DNA of 5,289 nt from Pseudomonadota bacterium (GTDB taxonomy: Bacteria; Pseudomonadota; Alphaproteobacteria; Rhizobiales; Devosiaceae). Made by a program: the position numbers and the translations under genes. Below, piece by piece: positions 1-5,289 of this stretch (the stretch's first letter is position 1; every line of letters begins with the position of its first letter). The notes below the pieces were generated by a model. It saw only the letters and a list, made by a program, of their open reading frames with translations. It was not told the origin of the DNA and did not search any database. The stretch lies in assembly GCA_023430705.1 (NCBI GenBank), contig JAEYZJ010000115.1, forward strand, positions 1 to 5,289. Reading direction: 5' to 3'.

Positions 1-234
1 CATGCCCTCGCGGCCGATCAGGCCGATCTCGATGAACCCGCCATCGCTGTCGTCGGCCACTACCGAAGCGAAGCCGCGCTCGATGAAGTAGATGGATTCC
101 ACCTCCCGGTTCGCCACCTCCAGCGCATTGTGCGGAGCCAGTTCGACCCATTGCACGGGTCCCAGCAGATCGAGATCGCGATCCGATATACGGGAGAGCA
201 GACCGTTTTCGAAGCGGGGGAAACTAGTAGACAA
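1..234 (-). CDS. Crp/Fnr-family transcriptional regulator, N-terminal part (runs off left edge)
   Basis: The 78 visible codons encode the start of a cyclic-nucleotide-binding-like (CAP_ED) sensor domain. The protein opens MSTSFPRFENGLLSRISD, continues with a β-roll stretch (VESIYFIERGFASVVA, about residues 45-60) and reaches EIGLIGREGM at residues 69-78, a glycine-loop segment typical of alphaproteobacterial Crp/Fnr regulators. The rest of the sensor, the dimer helix and the DNA-binding helix-turn-helix lie beyond the edge, so ligand and targets cannot be judged. The visible N-terminus has no cysteine, so an Fnr-type N-terminal iron-sulfur cluster is unlikely. I chose the TTG at 234 because AGGAG lies 7 bases upstream. 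An in-frame ATG at 267-265 would add 11 residues (MARRWLGRSRC) but has no ribosome binding site and directly follows an in-frame TGA. The gene lies downstream of pbpC in the same direction, but a terminator and nearly 1 kb separate them, so it probably has its own promoter. Confidence 0.85.
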   Translation of the reverse strand, partial: MSTSFPRFENGLLSRISDRDLDLLGPVQWVELAPHNALEVANREVESIYFIERGFASVVADDSDGGFIEIGLIGREGM

Positions 235-241
235 GCATCTG

Positions 242-246
242 CTCCT
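242..246 (-). promoter_or_regulatory. Ribosome binding site of the Crp/Fnr gene (decides a TTG start)
   Basis: Read on the minus strand this is AGGAG, followed by 7 bases (CAGATGC) and then TTG at 234. Sequence and spacing are close to ideal for an anti-16S pairing site. The competing in-frame ATG at 267 has nothing comparable upstream. Confidence 0.75.
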
Positions 247-309
247 GCCAAGCCAGCGACGTGCCATTCAACAAGCGACGACACGGCTGCTCACGGTCTC
301 GCGGACCGC

Positions 310-334
310 TTCACCAACATGCAATTCTGGTGAA
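310..334. promoter_or_regulatory. Operator-like inverted repeat upstream of the Crp/Fnr gene
   Basis: TTCACCA (310-316) and TGGTGAA (328-334) form a perfect 7-bp inverted repeat with an 11-base spacer. It ends 75 bases before the TTG start of the regulator gene, where an operator or activator site would be expected. The half-sites do not match the consensus of Crp (TGTGA-N6-TCACA) or Fnr (TTGAT-N4-ATCAA), so autoregulation by the encoded protein cannot be claimed. I could not identify a convincing -35/-10 pair around it. A hairpin in the leader RNA is the alternative reading. Confidence 0.35.
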
Positions 335-555
335 ACTGCCCCCCAGCAGTCTCCCTGAGCGCCCCGGCGTCCACGTCGACGGCCGGCCTGGCGCGTCGTT
401 CGGAGCGCTGGCGGCATCCTGCCGCCGGCTGCGTCGGCCACGAAACGCGTTCCGCGTCTTCGCACCTGGCCCAGAGCCCGGCCATAGTCCGCGTTGCCCT
501 GAGGAAGCATTCAAGTTCCAGCGCAATGTACGAAACCGCACGCCGCACCGAATAA

Positions 556-587
556 TGCCTGCCAACGAACTTAATCTAAGGCAGGCA
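556..587. repeat. Inverted repeat, 8-bp perfect stem
   Basis: TGCCTGCC (556-563) pairs perfectly with GGCAGGCA (580-587) across a 16-base loop. The loop also holds CTTA-ATC-TAAG, which competes for one stem base. No run of T follows on either strand, so it does not look like a rho-independent terminator. Confidence 0.6.
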
Positions 588-656
588 CGGATTCACTGCA
601 AGTAAGCATTTTGACGCCCCACCTTTTGACTGGTGCGCACTAAGACCTTCGGGCAG

Positions 657-680
657 CCGTGCATATGTTTACTCGCACGG
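657..680. repeat. Inverted repeat, 6-bp perfect stem
   Basis: CCGTGC (657-662) and GCACGG (675-680) flank a 12-base A+T-rich loop. It is a modest structure taken alone, listed because it lies in a series of similar structures between 550 and 900. Confidence 0.4.
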
Positions 681-726
681 GGTGACGCATGAAGCCGTTG
701 AACTTGCTGAGATTTCGCTGAAAGAG

Positions 727-747
727 GTGTTTCGTTGTGTTTCGTTG
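727..747 (+). repeat. Tandem direct repeat of GTGTTTCGTT
   Basis: The 10-base unit GTGTTTCGTT occurs twice back to back (727-736 and 737-746), and the following G also fits the start of a further unit. The second copy takes part in a small inverted repeat, TTCGT (741-745) with ACGAA (752-756). Both copies contain the heptamer GTTTCGT that recurs in this intergenic region. Confidence 0.6.
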
Positions 748-774
748 CCCGACGAACGCTACCCAGATCAAGGA

Positions 775-808
775 ACCATCCGGGCGGCAGGGCCTCCGCC
801 CGGATGGT
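775..808. repeat. Strong inverted repeat, 13-bp perfect stem
   Basis: The arm ACCATCCGGGCGG (775-787) pairs without mismatch with CCGCCCGGATGGT (796-808) across an 8-base loop. This is the strongest hairpin in the window and is G+C-rich. No T-run follows on either strand, which argues against a rho-independent terminator. It could be a structural RNA element, a protein binding site, or the trace of a mobile element. Confidence 0.7.
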
Positions 809-829
809 CATCGTCCTGTGCAGCTTCGG

Positions 830-850
830 GACCGAGGGTTGCCATCGGTC
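830..850. repeat. Inverted repeat, 6-bp perfect stem
   Basis: GACCGA (830-835) pairs with TCGGTC (845-850) across a 9-base loop. It sits between the 13-bp hairpin at 775-808 and the longer-range repeat at 853-895. Confidence 0.4.
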
Positions 851-852
851 AT

Positions 853-895
853 TGGTGGCCTTGGGGGCTCGCGAGTCAGCGATGGGGAGCCACCA
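853..895. repeat. Inverted repeat, 7-bp perfect stem with wide loop
   Basis: TGGTGGC (853-859) pairs with GCCACCA (889-895) over a 29-base interior. The interior itself holds the palindrome CTCGCGAG. It extends the run of potential stems that begins at 556. Confidence 0.4.
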
Positions 896-974
896 GGAAG
901 CGTAGGCACGGGTCGAACCGAACGAAGCCGGGGCCTCACATCTCGATTTCGCCCGGTCACAACACCCTAGAGCC

Positions 975-997
975 AAGTCATAATCAAAGTCAGAATC
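975..997 (+). repeat. Near-perfect direct repeat of an 11-mer
   Basis: AAGTCATAATC (975-985) and AAGTCAGAATC (987-997) differ at one of 11 positions and are phased by 12 bases. The stretch is A+T-richer than its surroundings. It could be a tandem binding site, but no adjacent gene or promoter supports this. Confidence 0.4.
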
Positions 998-1030
998 GTC
1001 GGTTTGTAGTTATAGACGTAGTTCATTCAA

Positions 1031-1054
1031 GTTTCGTTCACCCTCGTACGAAAC
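1031..1054. repeat. Inverted repeat of GTTTCGT / ACGAAAC
   Basis: GTTTCGT (1031-1037) and ACGAAAC (1048-1054) form a perfect 7-bp inverted repeat with a 10-base spacer. This is the only place in the window where two copies of the recurring heptamer face each other at close range. Confidence 0.5.
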
Positions 1055-1200
1055 CGGCCTACCCCATCACTTTTTGACGAGCACTCACTCATCTTGTGAA
1101 AGCTTGGTGTTAGTTTGGAATTGAAATCGTCAGAAGTGCGCGCCTGTGGCAGCGGACGAGAACGTGCGCCAGCCAGGGGCGTCATGATGCCTTCGATGAC

Positions 1201-1239
1201 AAAAAACAAGCCGCCCGGCAGATGGTCACCGAGCGGCTT
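1201..1239 (-). terminator. Rho-independent terminator of the macroglobulin-pbpC transcript
   Basis: On the minus strand AAGCCGC (1239-1233) pairs with GCGGCTT (1214-1208). After one mismatch three further pairs extend the stem, leaving a 10-base loop. The stem is followed by G and six T (1206-1201), the classic U-tract. It lies 134 bases beyond the pbpC stop codon in the right orientation. No T-run follows on the plus strand, so it should act in one direction only. It separates pbpC from the Crp/Fnr gene further downstream. Confidence 0.85.
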
Positions 1240-1372
1240 AAGTGAGGCGTACGCACTATCCCGTCGTCCTCTTCCAGTTTCATGAAGTCAATTGCATGCA
1301 GTCGTATCGAATTTCGTCCAAATGTCGGACATATTCGAGCGTTTCGTCAGCCGCGGCCACTCCTGCAAACCG
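1240..1372 (-). other. 3' untranslated stretch of pbpC
   Basis: These 133 bases lie between the pbpC stop codon and the terminator stem and encode nothing recognisable. They contain one small palindrome, ATGTC-G-GACAT (1322-1332), and one copy of the heptamer GTTTCGT (1341-1347). Confidence 0.5.
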
Positions 1373-3496
1373 CTAATCGAGGAAGACCTTCACGCTGTCG
1401 GAGCGTCCCTCGGCATCAACGACCGAGAGCGTAACGAAGCCGGGACCATCCGGCAGCCAGCTCTCTTGTCGGGCAAAGGCGGTCCGTCCGATCGGCGCAC
1501 CGTTGGCGAAGAAGGTGAACGGCGGCACTCCGTTACGGACCTTGACGGTCAGCGGCGCGCTATCCCCTGTCCGGATGCCGAGGTCTACGTCCACCCCGTC
1601 CTCGGGATAGGCGATCTCTGGCGCTGCGTCCCTCTTTACCTTCTGCTCGTCGGGGTGCCGGAAGCGCTTGAGCGGGACCGGCAACTCGGCGGTGGATCCG
1701 AACACAACGCCGGCCGGCGCGGCCCGAAGCGGTACCTCGGTCTGCGCCAGTCTGTCGAAGCTCTCGAACAGAATGGGCGCCGCCGATCCGATGCCCGTGA
1801 TCCCCGGTACTGCCGAATTGTCAGGCCGTCCAACCCAAACGCCGATCACCGACCTGCCGTCGAAGCCGATAGCCCAGGCATCCCGATACCCGTAGGACGT
1901 TCCCGTCTTGTAGGCGATCCGTCCCGGCGAGCCGTTGAGCGGCGGCGGAACGTTGGCCAGGATATCGGCAACATACCACGCCGCTACTGGATCGAGCACC
2001 GGCGCCAGAGTGCCTCCATCTTTTGGCTGCTCCTGCACCCCGTCCTGCAGCACCACGGGCGATCCACCACGGCCGATCGCCGCATAAATCGAAACGAGGT
2101 CGCGCAGCGTCACCCCGACGCCGCCCAACCCTACCGCGAGGCTCGGCGCCGTATTCACCGGCAGCATCGGATTGGCATTCGCCCGCTTCATCCGCGCCAC
2201 CAGCCGCGCCGGTCCCACCGCATCGAGCACCACGATCGCGGGAATGTTCAGCGACTCCGTCAGCGCCTGGCGGATGGTCACGGTGCCACGGTTGAAGCCG
2301 TCGAAGTTGACCGGCACATAGCCGTTGAAACCTGTCGGACGGTCTTCGATCAGGCTTTCGGGATGCGCCATGCCGAGTTCGAACGCCAGCCCGTAGATCA
2401 ACGGCTTGAGGGTCGACCCTGGGGAGCGCACCGCCTGGGTCATGTCGAGATAGCCGCCACCCTCGGCGTTGAAGAGCCCGGCCGACCCCACGGAAGCCAG
2501 CACGTTCCCCGTCGCCTGGTCCGCGACGACAATCGCCACGGACAGCCGGTTGCCCATCTGCGCCGCCCGGTCGGCGCCCATTCTCTCGAGCGCCGCCTGC
2601 AGCCGCCGGTCGACCGTCAGCTCAATCTGCCGCGCATTCGGACGCGCCTTCACGGCCGCTTCGGCGAGGTGCGCTGCCAGCATTGGGAAGTCACGCCTGG
2701 CCTTGGGGATTGGCTCGCCCTTGGAGGCCTCGGCCTCCTCTGCTCCGATGACACCCTCCACCACCATCCGGTCGAGCACCCTATCCCGCGCCAATCGTGC
2801 GGCCTCCGGGTCACGGTCCGGCCGACGCGCCTCTGGCGATTGCGGCAGCGCCACCAGCAAAGCGCACTCCGCCGTCGTCAGTCGGCTTGGCTCCTTGCCG
2901 AAATAGGCGAGGCTGGCTGCCCGGACGCCCTCGATGTTCCCTCCGTAGGGGGCGAGCGTGAGGTAGAGCGTCAGTATCTCGTCCTTGCTCAGCGCGCGCT
3001 CGAGCATGTCGGCATGCACCATCTGCAGGATCTTGCCCTGCAGGTTGCGCGTCGGCCGTCGCTCTAGCAACCGCGCCACCTGCATGGTCAAGGTCGAGCC
3101 ACCCGACACGATCCGCCCTGCCCCGGCATACTGCACCGCCGCCCGCAGCATCGAACTCCATGCAATGCCCCCGTGCCGGCTGAAGGTCTTGTCCTCGTAG
3201 GCCAGCAGCATCTCGATGAAACGCCGGTCCACACCCGCGGTCGTCACCGGTAGCCGCCAACGGCCGCCGTCGGTGGTAAACGGCCGCAGCAGCCGGCCGT
3301 CGCGGTCTACCACCGCCTGCGACACCGGCATGAGCGCCACCGCTGGCGCTGGCGGCACCGTCTCACGGATGTCGCGCAGCGCGGCAAGACCGTAGAGAGT
3401 GCCCATCAGGCCGCCCCACGCCAGGATCACCCCCACTGCGATCCCAACCCCCGGCGCGCGCGGGGGCCGGGGCCTGTTATCGGCTCGCCGGCTCAT
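1373..3496 (-). CDS. pbpC: Penicillin-binding protein 1C (bifunctional peptidoglycan glycosyltransferase/transpeptidase)
   Basis: This 707-residue class A penicillin-binding protein polymerises lipid II into glycan strands and carries a transpeptidase domain, acting at the outer face of the inner membrane. A short basic cytoplasmic tail (MSRRADNRPRPPR) precedes one membrane segment (about 16-40). The GT51 domain (about 60-230) shows the catalytic Glu101 in AYEDKTF, GGSTLTMQVARLL (132-144), KDEILTLYL (171-179), PYGGNIEGV (183-191) and LPQSP (217-221). The transpeptidase domain (about 290-590) has the active-site Ser361 in STLK, SLN at 415-417 and KTG at 530-532, all intact. The C-terminal region (about 625-707) matches the PBP1C C-terminal domain (BiPBP_C), which separates it from PBP1A/1B. 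It is slightly shorter than E. coli PbpC (about 770 residues). The ATG overlaps the macroglobulin stop codon (ATGA) and has no strong ribosome binding site, consistent with translational coupling. E. coli PBP1C is known to be dispensable and weakly active as a transpeptidase; whether that holds here is unknown. Confidence 0.97.
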   Translation of the reverse strand: MSRRADNRPRPPRAPGVGIAVGVILAWGGLMGTLYGLAALRDIRETVPPAPAVALMPVSQAVVDRDGRLLRPFTTDGGRWRLPVTTAGVDRRFIEMLLAYEDKTFSRHGGIAWSSMLRAAVQYAGAGRIVSGGSTLTMQVARLLERRPTRNLQGKILQMVHADMLERALSKDEILTLYLTLAPYGGNIEGVRAASLAYFGKEPSRLTTAECALLVALPQSPEARRPDRDPEAARLARDRVLDRMVVEGVIGAEEAEASKGEPIPKARRDFPMLAAHLAEAAVKARPNARQIELTVDRRLQAALERMGADRAAQMGNRLSVAIVVADQATGNVLASVGSAGLFNAEGGGYLDMTQAVRSPGSTLKPLIYGLAFELGMAHPESLIEDRPTGFNGYVPVNFDGFNRGTVTIRQALTESLNIPAIVVLDAVGPARLVARMKRANANPMLPVNTAPSLAVGLGGVGVTLRDLVSIYAAIGRGGSPVVLQDGVQEQPKDGGTLAPVLDPVAAWYVADILANVPPPLNGSPGRIAYKTGTSYGYRDAWAIGFDGRSVIGVWVGRPDNSAVPGITGIGSAAPILFESFDRLAQTEVPLRAAPAGVVFGSTAELPVPLKRFRHPDEQKVKRDAAPEIAYPEDGVDVDLGIRTGDSAPLTVKVRNGVPPFTFFANGAPIGRTAFARQESWLPDGPGFVTLSVVDAEGRSDSVKVFLD
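3493..3496 (-). promoter_or_regulatory. ATGA stop-start overlap (translational coupling)
   Basis: The last base of pbpC's ATG and the bases around it form ATGA on the minus strand: ATG (3496-3494) starts pbpC and TGA (3495-3493) ends the macroglobulin gene. The sequence just upstream (GCGACCGGCC) lacks a good ribosome binding site, so ribosomes finishing the macroglobulin probably restart on pbpC. Confidence 0.85.
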
Positions 3497-5289
3497 GGGC
3501 CGGTCGCACCGATCTCGATCTCGCCCGCGCTTGTGTTGGCGCGCAGCTCGGGTCGGTACATGTCCTCGACTGTCGCGCCCAGCATGATGAACGAGCCCGG
3601 TGACACAGCGCGCACCAGATACGCAGTGGTGACACTCGATGTCTGGGACCCGAAGCGGAAGGCCGCCACGAACTGGTCGGTACGCGCCTCCACATGCGTC
3701 GGTGCGTCGACCGTCAGCCAGTCGAGGTCGGCGACGCCGGACCCCTGGAGCAGATCCGGGTTCTCGATCTCGAAGCCGGCCGGCAGCGGATCGGCGATCA
3801 CGTACTGGCCGGAGCCGAGTTGCGTCGGCCGGGCTGTCAGCACTACCACGAAGCGGTCGTTCTGCTTCACGTTGCTGAACTCGGCGGGCTCGCCGGTCAC
3901 AGTGTAGTAGTCGCGTTGCAGCGTGAACCCGTTCTCGCTGGGCCCGGGCGGCACTTCCGGAATGGCGGTGGTCGTCACCTTCATCTCGGTGGGCTGGTTG
4001 CCGTCGTTTGTGACCGTCACGCTCAAGCCGTCGAAATGCTCCTGGTCGTAGCGCCGGTAAGGCGAACCCGTCAGCGCTTCACCATCGATCGTCACCGAGC
4101 CATCGGCTGCGGATTTGCCGAGCGCCGAAGCGGCAACCAGCGTCCATGCGTCTTCTTGCGTCGAGGTCCAGCGAGACCGGTCACGCATCACAGCCAGCTT
4201 GCTGGTCAGCGCCCCGATATCCAGCCCTGACGGTTTGAACTCCGCAGCAAGCGCAAGCACTCCCGCAGTGTCGCGCAACAGACTGCCGTAGTCGTTGCGG
4301 TACTTCTGCTTGTCCTCACGGGCCTGCAGATCTTCGACCGCAGCCTGGAAGGCCGTGGCCGCCCGGGTCCGATCGCCATAAAGGGCGAGCGCCGCCCCCA
4401 GCTGTGCCTTGGCCAGCGGCGATCCGAAGTTGCCGAGCCTGGCCTCGAGGTAGTAGCGCAGGTCACCGATGGCAGCCCGCCCGGCACGGGCGAGGTCATA
4501 GAGCGCGAACGCCACGTCCTCGCCACCGAGCGTGAAGTCGGTGGCGTAGCTCACCTGGTTGCTCAGGTTGTCGAGTGCCCGCGTCAGCGCCAGTTCCGGA
4601 ACATCGTATCCGGCCGCCTTCGCCCGCAGCAGGAATTCCGTGACATAGCTGTCCAGCCACAGGTCTGTCGCCGAATAGGGGTCCCACAGTCCGAACCCGC
4701 CCGACGACGTCTGCTTGCTGAGCAGGTTCTTGATAGCCTCCTGGATGCGCTGATCGATCTCCGCATCCGTTCCGAGCCCCACCGTCTGGGCAACCTCATT
4801 GAGGTAGAGCAGCGGCAGTGCCCTGCTCGAGACCTGCTCTGCGCAGCCATAGGGGTAGCGATCGAGTGCCAGAAGAAGTCCGGGCACGTCGAGCCGCGCG
4901 ATCGGACCGATCGCCAGCGTCACCTCGCCCGTGTGCGCTACCATGCCGTCGAACAGGCTCTGGTCGAGTGTGACCGTCTCCCCGATTGCGAGCGGGATCA
5001 CCTCGCTCGTCGTTGCCGGTGCGCTCGCCGCGCGGACACCAAGTGTCAGCTCCTTCACCTGAACGTCGCCGTTCGGGGCAGTAACCGTGACCTTGAGTTC
5101 GTTGTCGCCGATCCCTGTCGCAGTGAGCTTGAGGTTTAGCCCGGCGCGTTCGCCGACATCGAGGTCGACTTTCGTCTCCGCCGCGTCCGTCGAGATCCCC
5201 TCGCCCGGATCCAGCGCCACCGTGTACATGCCCGGGGCACCCGAGATGTTGTTCACCTCCACCAGCAGCCGCGACGTGTCGTGGAGCCT
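3493..5289 (-). CDS. Bacterial alpha-2-macroglobulin, C-terminal part with thioester domain (5' end outside window)
   Basis: The visible 598 residues are the C-terminal third of a YfhM-like bacterial alpha-2-macroglobulin (E. coli YfhM is about 1650 residues). The frame is open to the right edge, so the GTG at 5262 is internal. The fragment begins in a macroglobulin β-sandwich (DTSRLLVEVNNISG), followed by the α-helical thioester domain (about 130-390). Its motif GCAEQ holds Cys149 and Gln152, which would form the internal thioester; Cys149 is the only cysteine in the visible part. SGGFGLWDP (195-203) and STQEDAWTLVAASAL (376-390) are typical thioester-domain landmarks. The end (about 470-598) is the receptor-binding-like MG10 domain, with YLVRAVSPGSFIMLG and VEDMYRP. 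In this family, cleavage of a bait region exposes the thioester, which covalently traps the attacking protease in the periplasm. The bait region, signal peptide and any lipobox are outside the window. It is coupled to pbpC, as in E. coli. Confidence 0.95.
   Translation of the reverse strand, partial: RLHDTSRLLVEVNNISGAPGMYTVALDPGEGISTDAAETKVDLDVGERAGLNLKLTATGIGDNELKVTVTAPNGDVQVKELTLGVRAASAPATTSEVIPLAIGETVTLDQSLFDGMVAHTGEVTLAIGPIARLDVPGLLLALDRYPYGCAEQVSSRALPLLYLNEVAQTVGLGTDAEIDQRIQEAIKNLLSKQTSSGGFGLWDPYSATDLWLDSYVTEFLLRAKAAGYDVPELALTRALDNLSNQVSYATDFTLGGEDVAFALYDLARAGRAAIGDLRYYLEARLGNFGSPLAKAQLGAALALYGDRTRAATAFQAAVEDLQAREDKQKYRNDYGSLLRDTAGVLALAAEFKPSGLDIGALTSKLAVMRDRSRWTSTQEDAWTLVAASALGKSAADGSVTIDGEALTGSPYRRYDQEHFDGLSVTVTNDGNQPTEMKVTTTAIPEVPPGPSENGFTLQRDYYTVTGEPAEFSNVKQNDRFVVVLTARPTQLGSGQYVIADPLPAGFEIENPDLLQGSGVADLDWLTVDAPTHVEARTDQFVAAFRFGSQTSSVTTAYLVRAVSPGSFIMLGATVEDMYRPELRANTSAGEIEIGATGP

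Larger units (their letters stand above)
235..1200. other. Gene-poor region between the Crp/Fnr gene and the pbpC terminator
   Basis: No open reading frame here resembles a protein family I recognise. Two minus-strand frames are weakly coding-like. One at 268-510 (80 codons) ends in TGA immediately before the alternative ATG of the regulator. The other at 593-976 has a G/C-rich third position (about 47 of 62 codons in its central stretch) but only a TTG start without a ribosome binding site. Between about 550 and 1060 there are several perfect inverted repeats, listed separately, and the heptamer GTTTCGT/ACGAAAC recurs. Bases from about 960 to 1130 are visibly richer in A+T than the rest. No tRNA, rRNA, CRISPR array or intact transposase is visible. 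The region could be a decayed mobile element or gene, or hold a structured RNA; the sequence alone does not decide this. Confidence 0.6.

Noticed and set aside
556..587. Inverted repeat read as a rho-independent terminator
   Set aside because: No run of T follows the stem on either strand, and no gene ends nearby.
901..960. GGTTCGACC-like sequence on the minus strand suggesting a tRNA T-loop
   Set aside because: The flanking bases do not form a 5-bp T-stem, and no acceptor or anticodon arm can be placed around it.
682..1077. Plus-strand open frame of 131 codons in the intergenic region
   Set aside because: It has a low-complexity, unrecognisable translation and codon use less gene-like than the opposite strand, and its frame runs through the hairpins. 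It is not supported as a gene.
1178..1191. Near-palindrome GGCGTCATGATGCC as a regulatory site
   Set aside because: It has one imperfect pair of symmetric positions, lies just beyond the pbpC terminator on the minus strand, and has no promoter or gene start beside it. It is probably chance.
1027..1209. Minus-strand open frame of 60 codons
   Set aside because: Its start codon (TTG) lies in the T-run of the pbpC terminator, it has no ribosome binding site, and its translation is unrecognisable.
1292..3067. Long plus-strand open frame of 591 codons opposite pbpC
   Set aside because: It lies antisense to a gene with every expected PBP1C motif, its translation is rich in Arg, His and Pro with no domain, and such long shadows are common opposite G+C-rich genes.
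3399..4850. Several open frames of 60-180 codons overlapping pbpC and the macroglobulin gene on both strands
   Set aside because: All are out-of-frame or antisense shadows of the two real genes and show no independent ribosome binding site or domain.

Overview
The window holds three genes, all on the minus strand. In transcription order (right to left) they are the C-terminal third of a bacterial alpha-2-macroglobulin, a complete penicillin-binding protein 1C (pbpC), and the N-terminal part of a Crp/Fnr-family regulator that runs off the left edge. The high G+C, strong G/C preference at third codon positions and the protein style (a Crp/Fnr protein with an EIGLIGREGM-type stretch, a compact PBP1C) suggest an alphaproteobacterium, probably of the Hyphomicrobiales. 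That placement is inferred from protein style, not from a search.

Right part (1373-5289): the alpha-2-macroglobulin gene and pbpC overlap by 4 bases (ATGA) and form one translationally coupled unit. This is the widespread yfhM-pbpC arrangement. The macroglobulin carries the thioester motif GCAEQ and would act as a periplasmic protease trap. PBP1C carries the GT51 glycosyltransferase, the transpeptidase (STLK, SLN, KTG) and the C-terminal PBP1C domain. The accepted hypothesis for the pair is defence plus cell-wall repair. A rho-independent terminator at 1201-1239 closes the transcript.

Middle part (235-1372): about 1.1 kb has no gene I can name. It holds the pbpC terminator and, further left, several perfect inverted repeats (best: 13-bp stems at 775-808) and short direct repeats. 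The heptamer GTTTCGT/ACGAAAC occurs seven times between 440 and 1347, and I see no copy in the rest of the window. A stretch on the minus strand (593-976) has coding-like codon use but no credible start. This is the least explained part of the window.

Left part (1-334): the Crp/Fnr gene most likely starts at a TTG with a good AGGAG ribosome binding site. A 7-11-7 inverted repeat lies 75 bases upstream of it and could be an operator.
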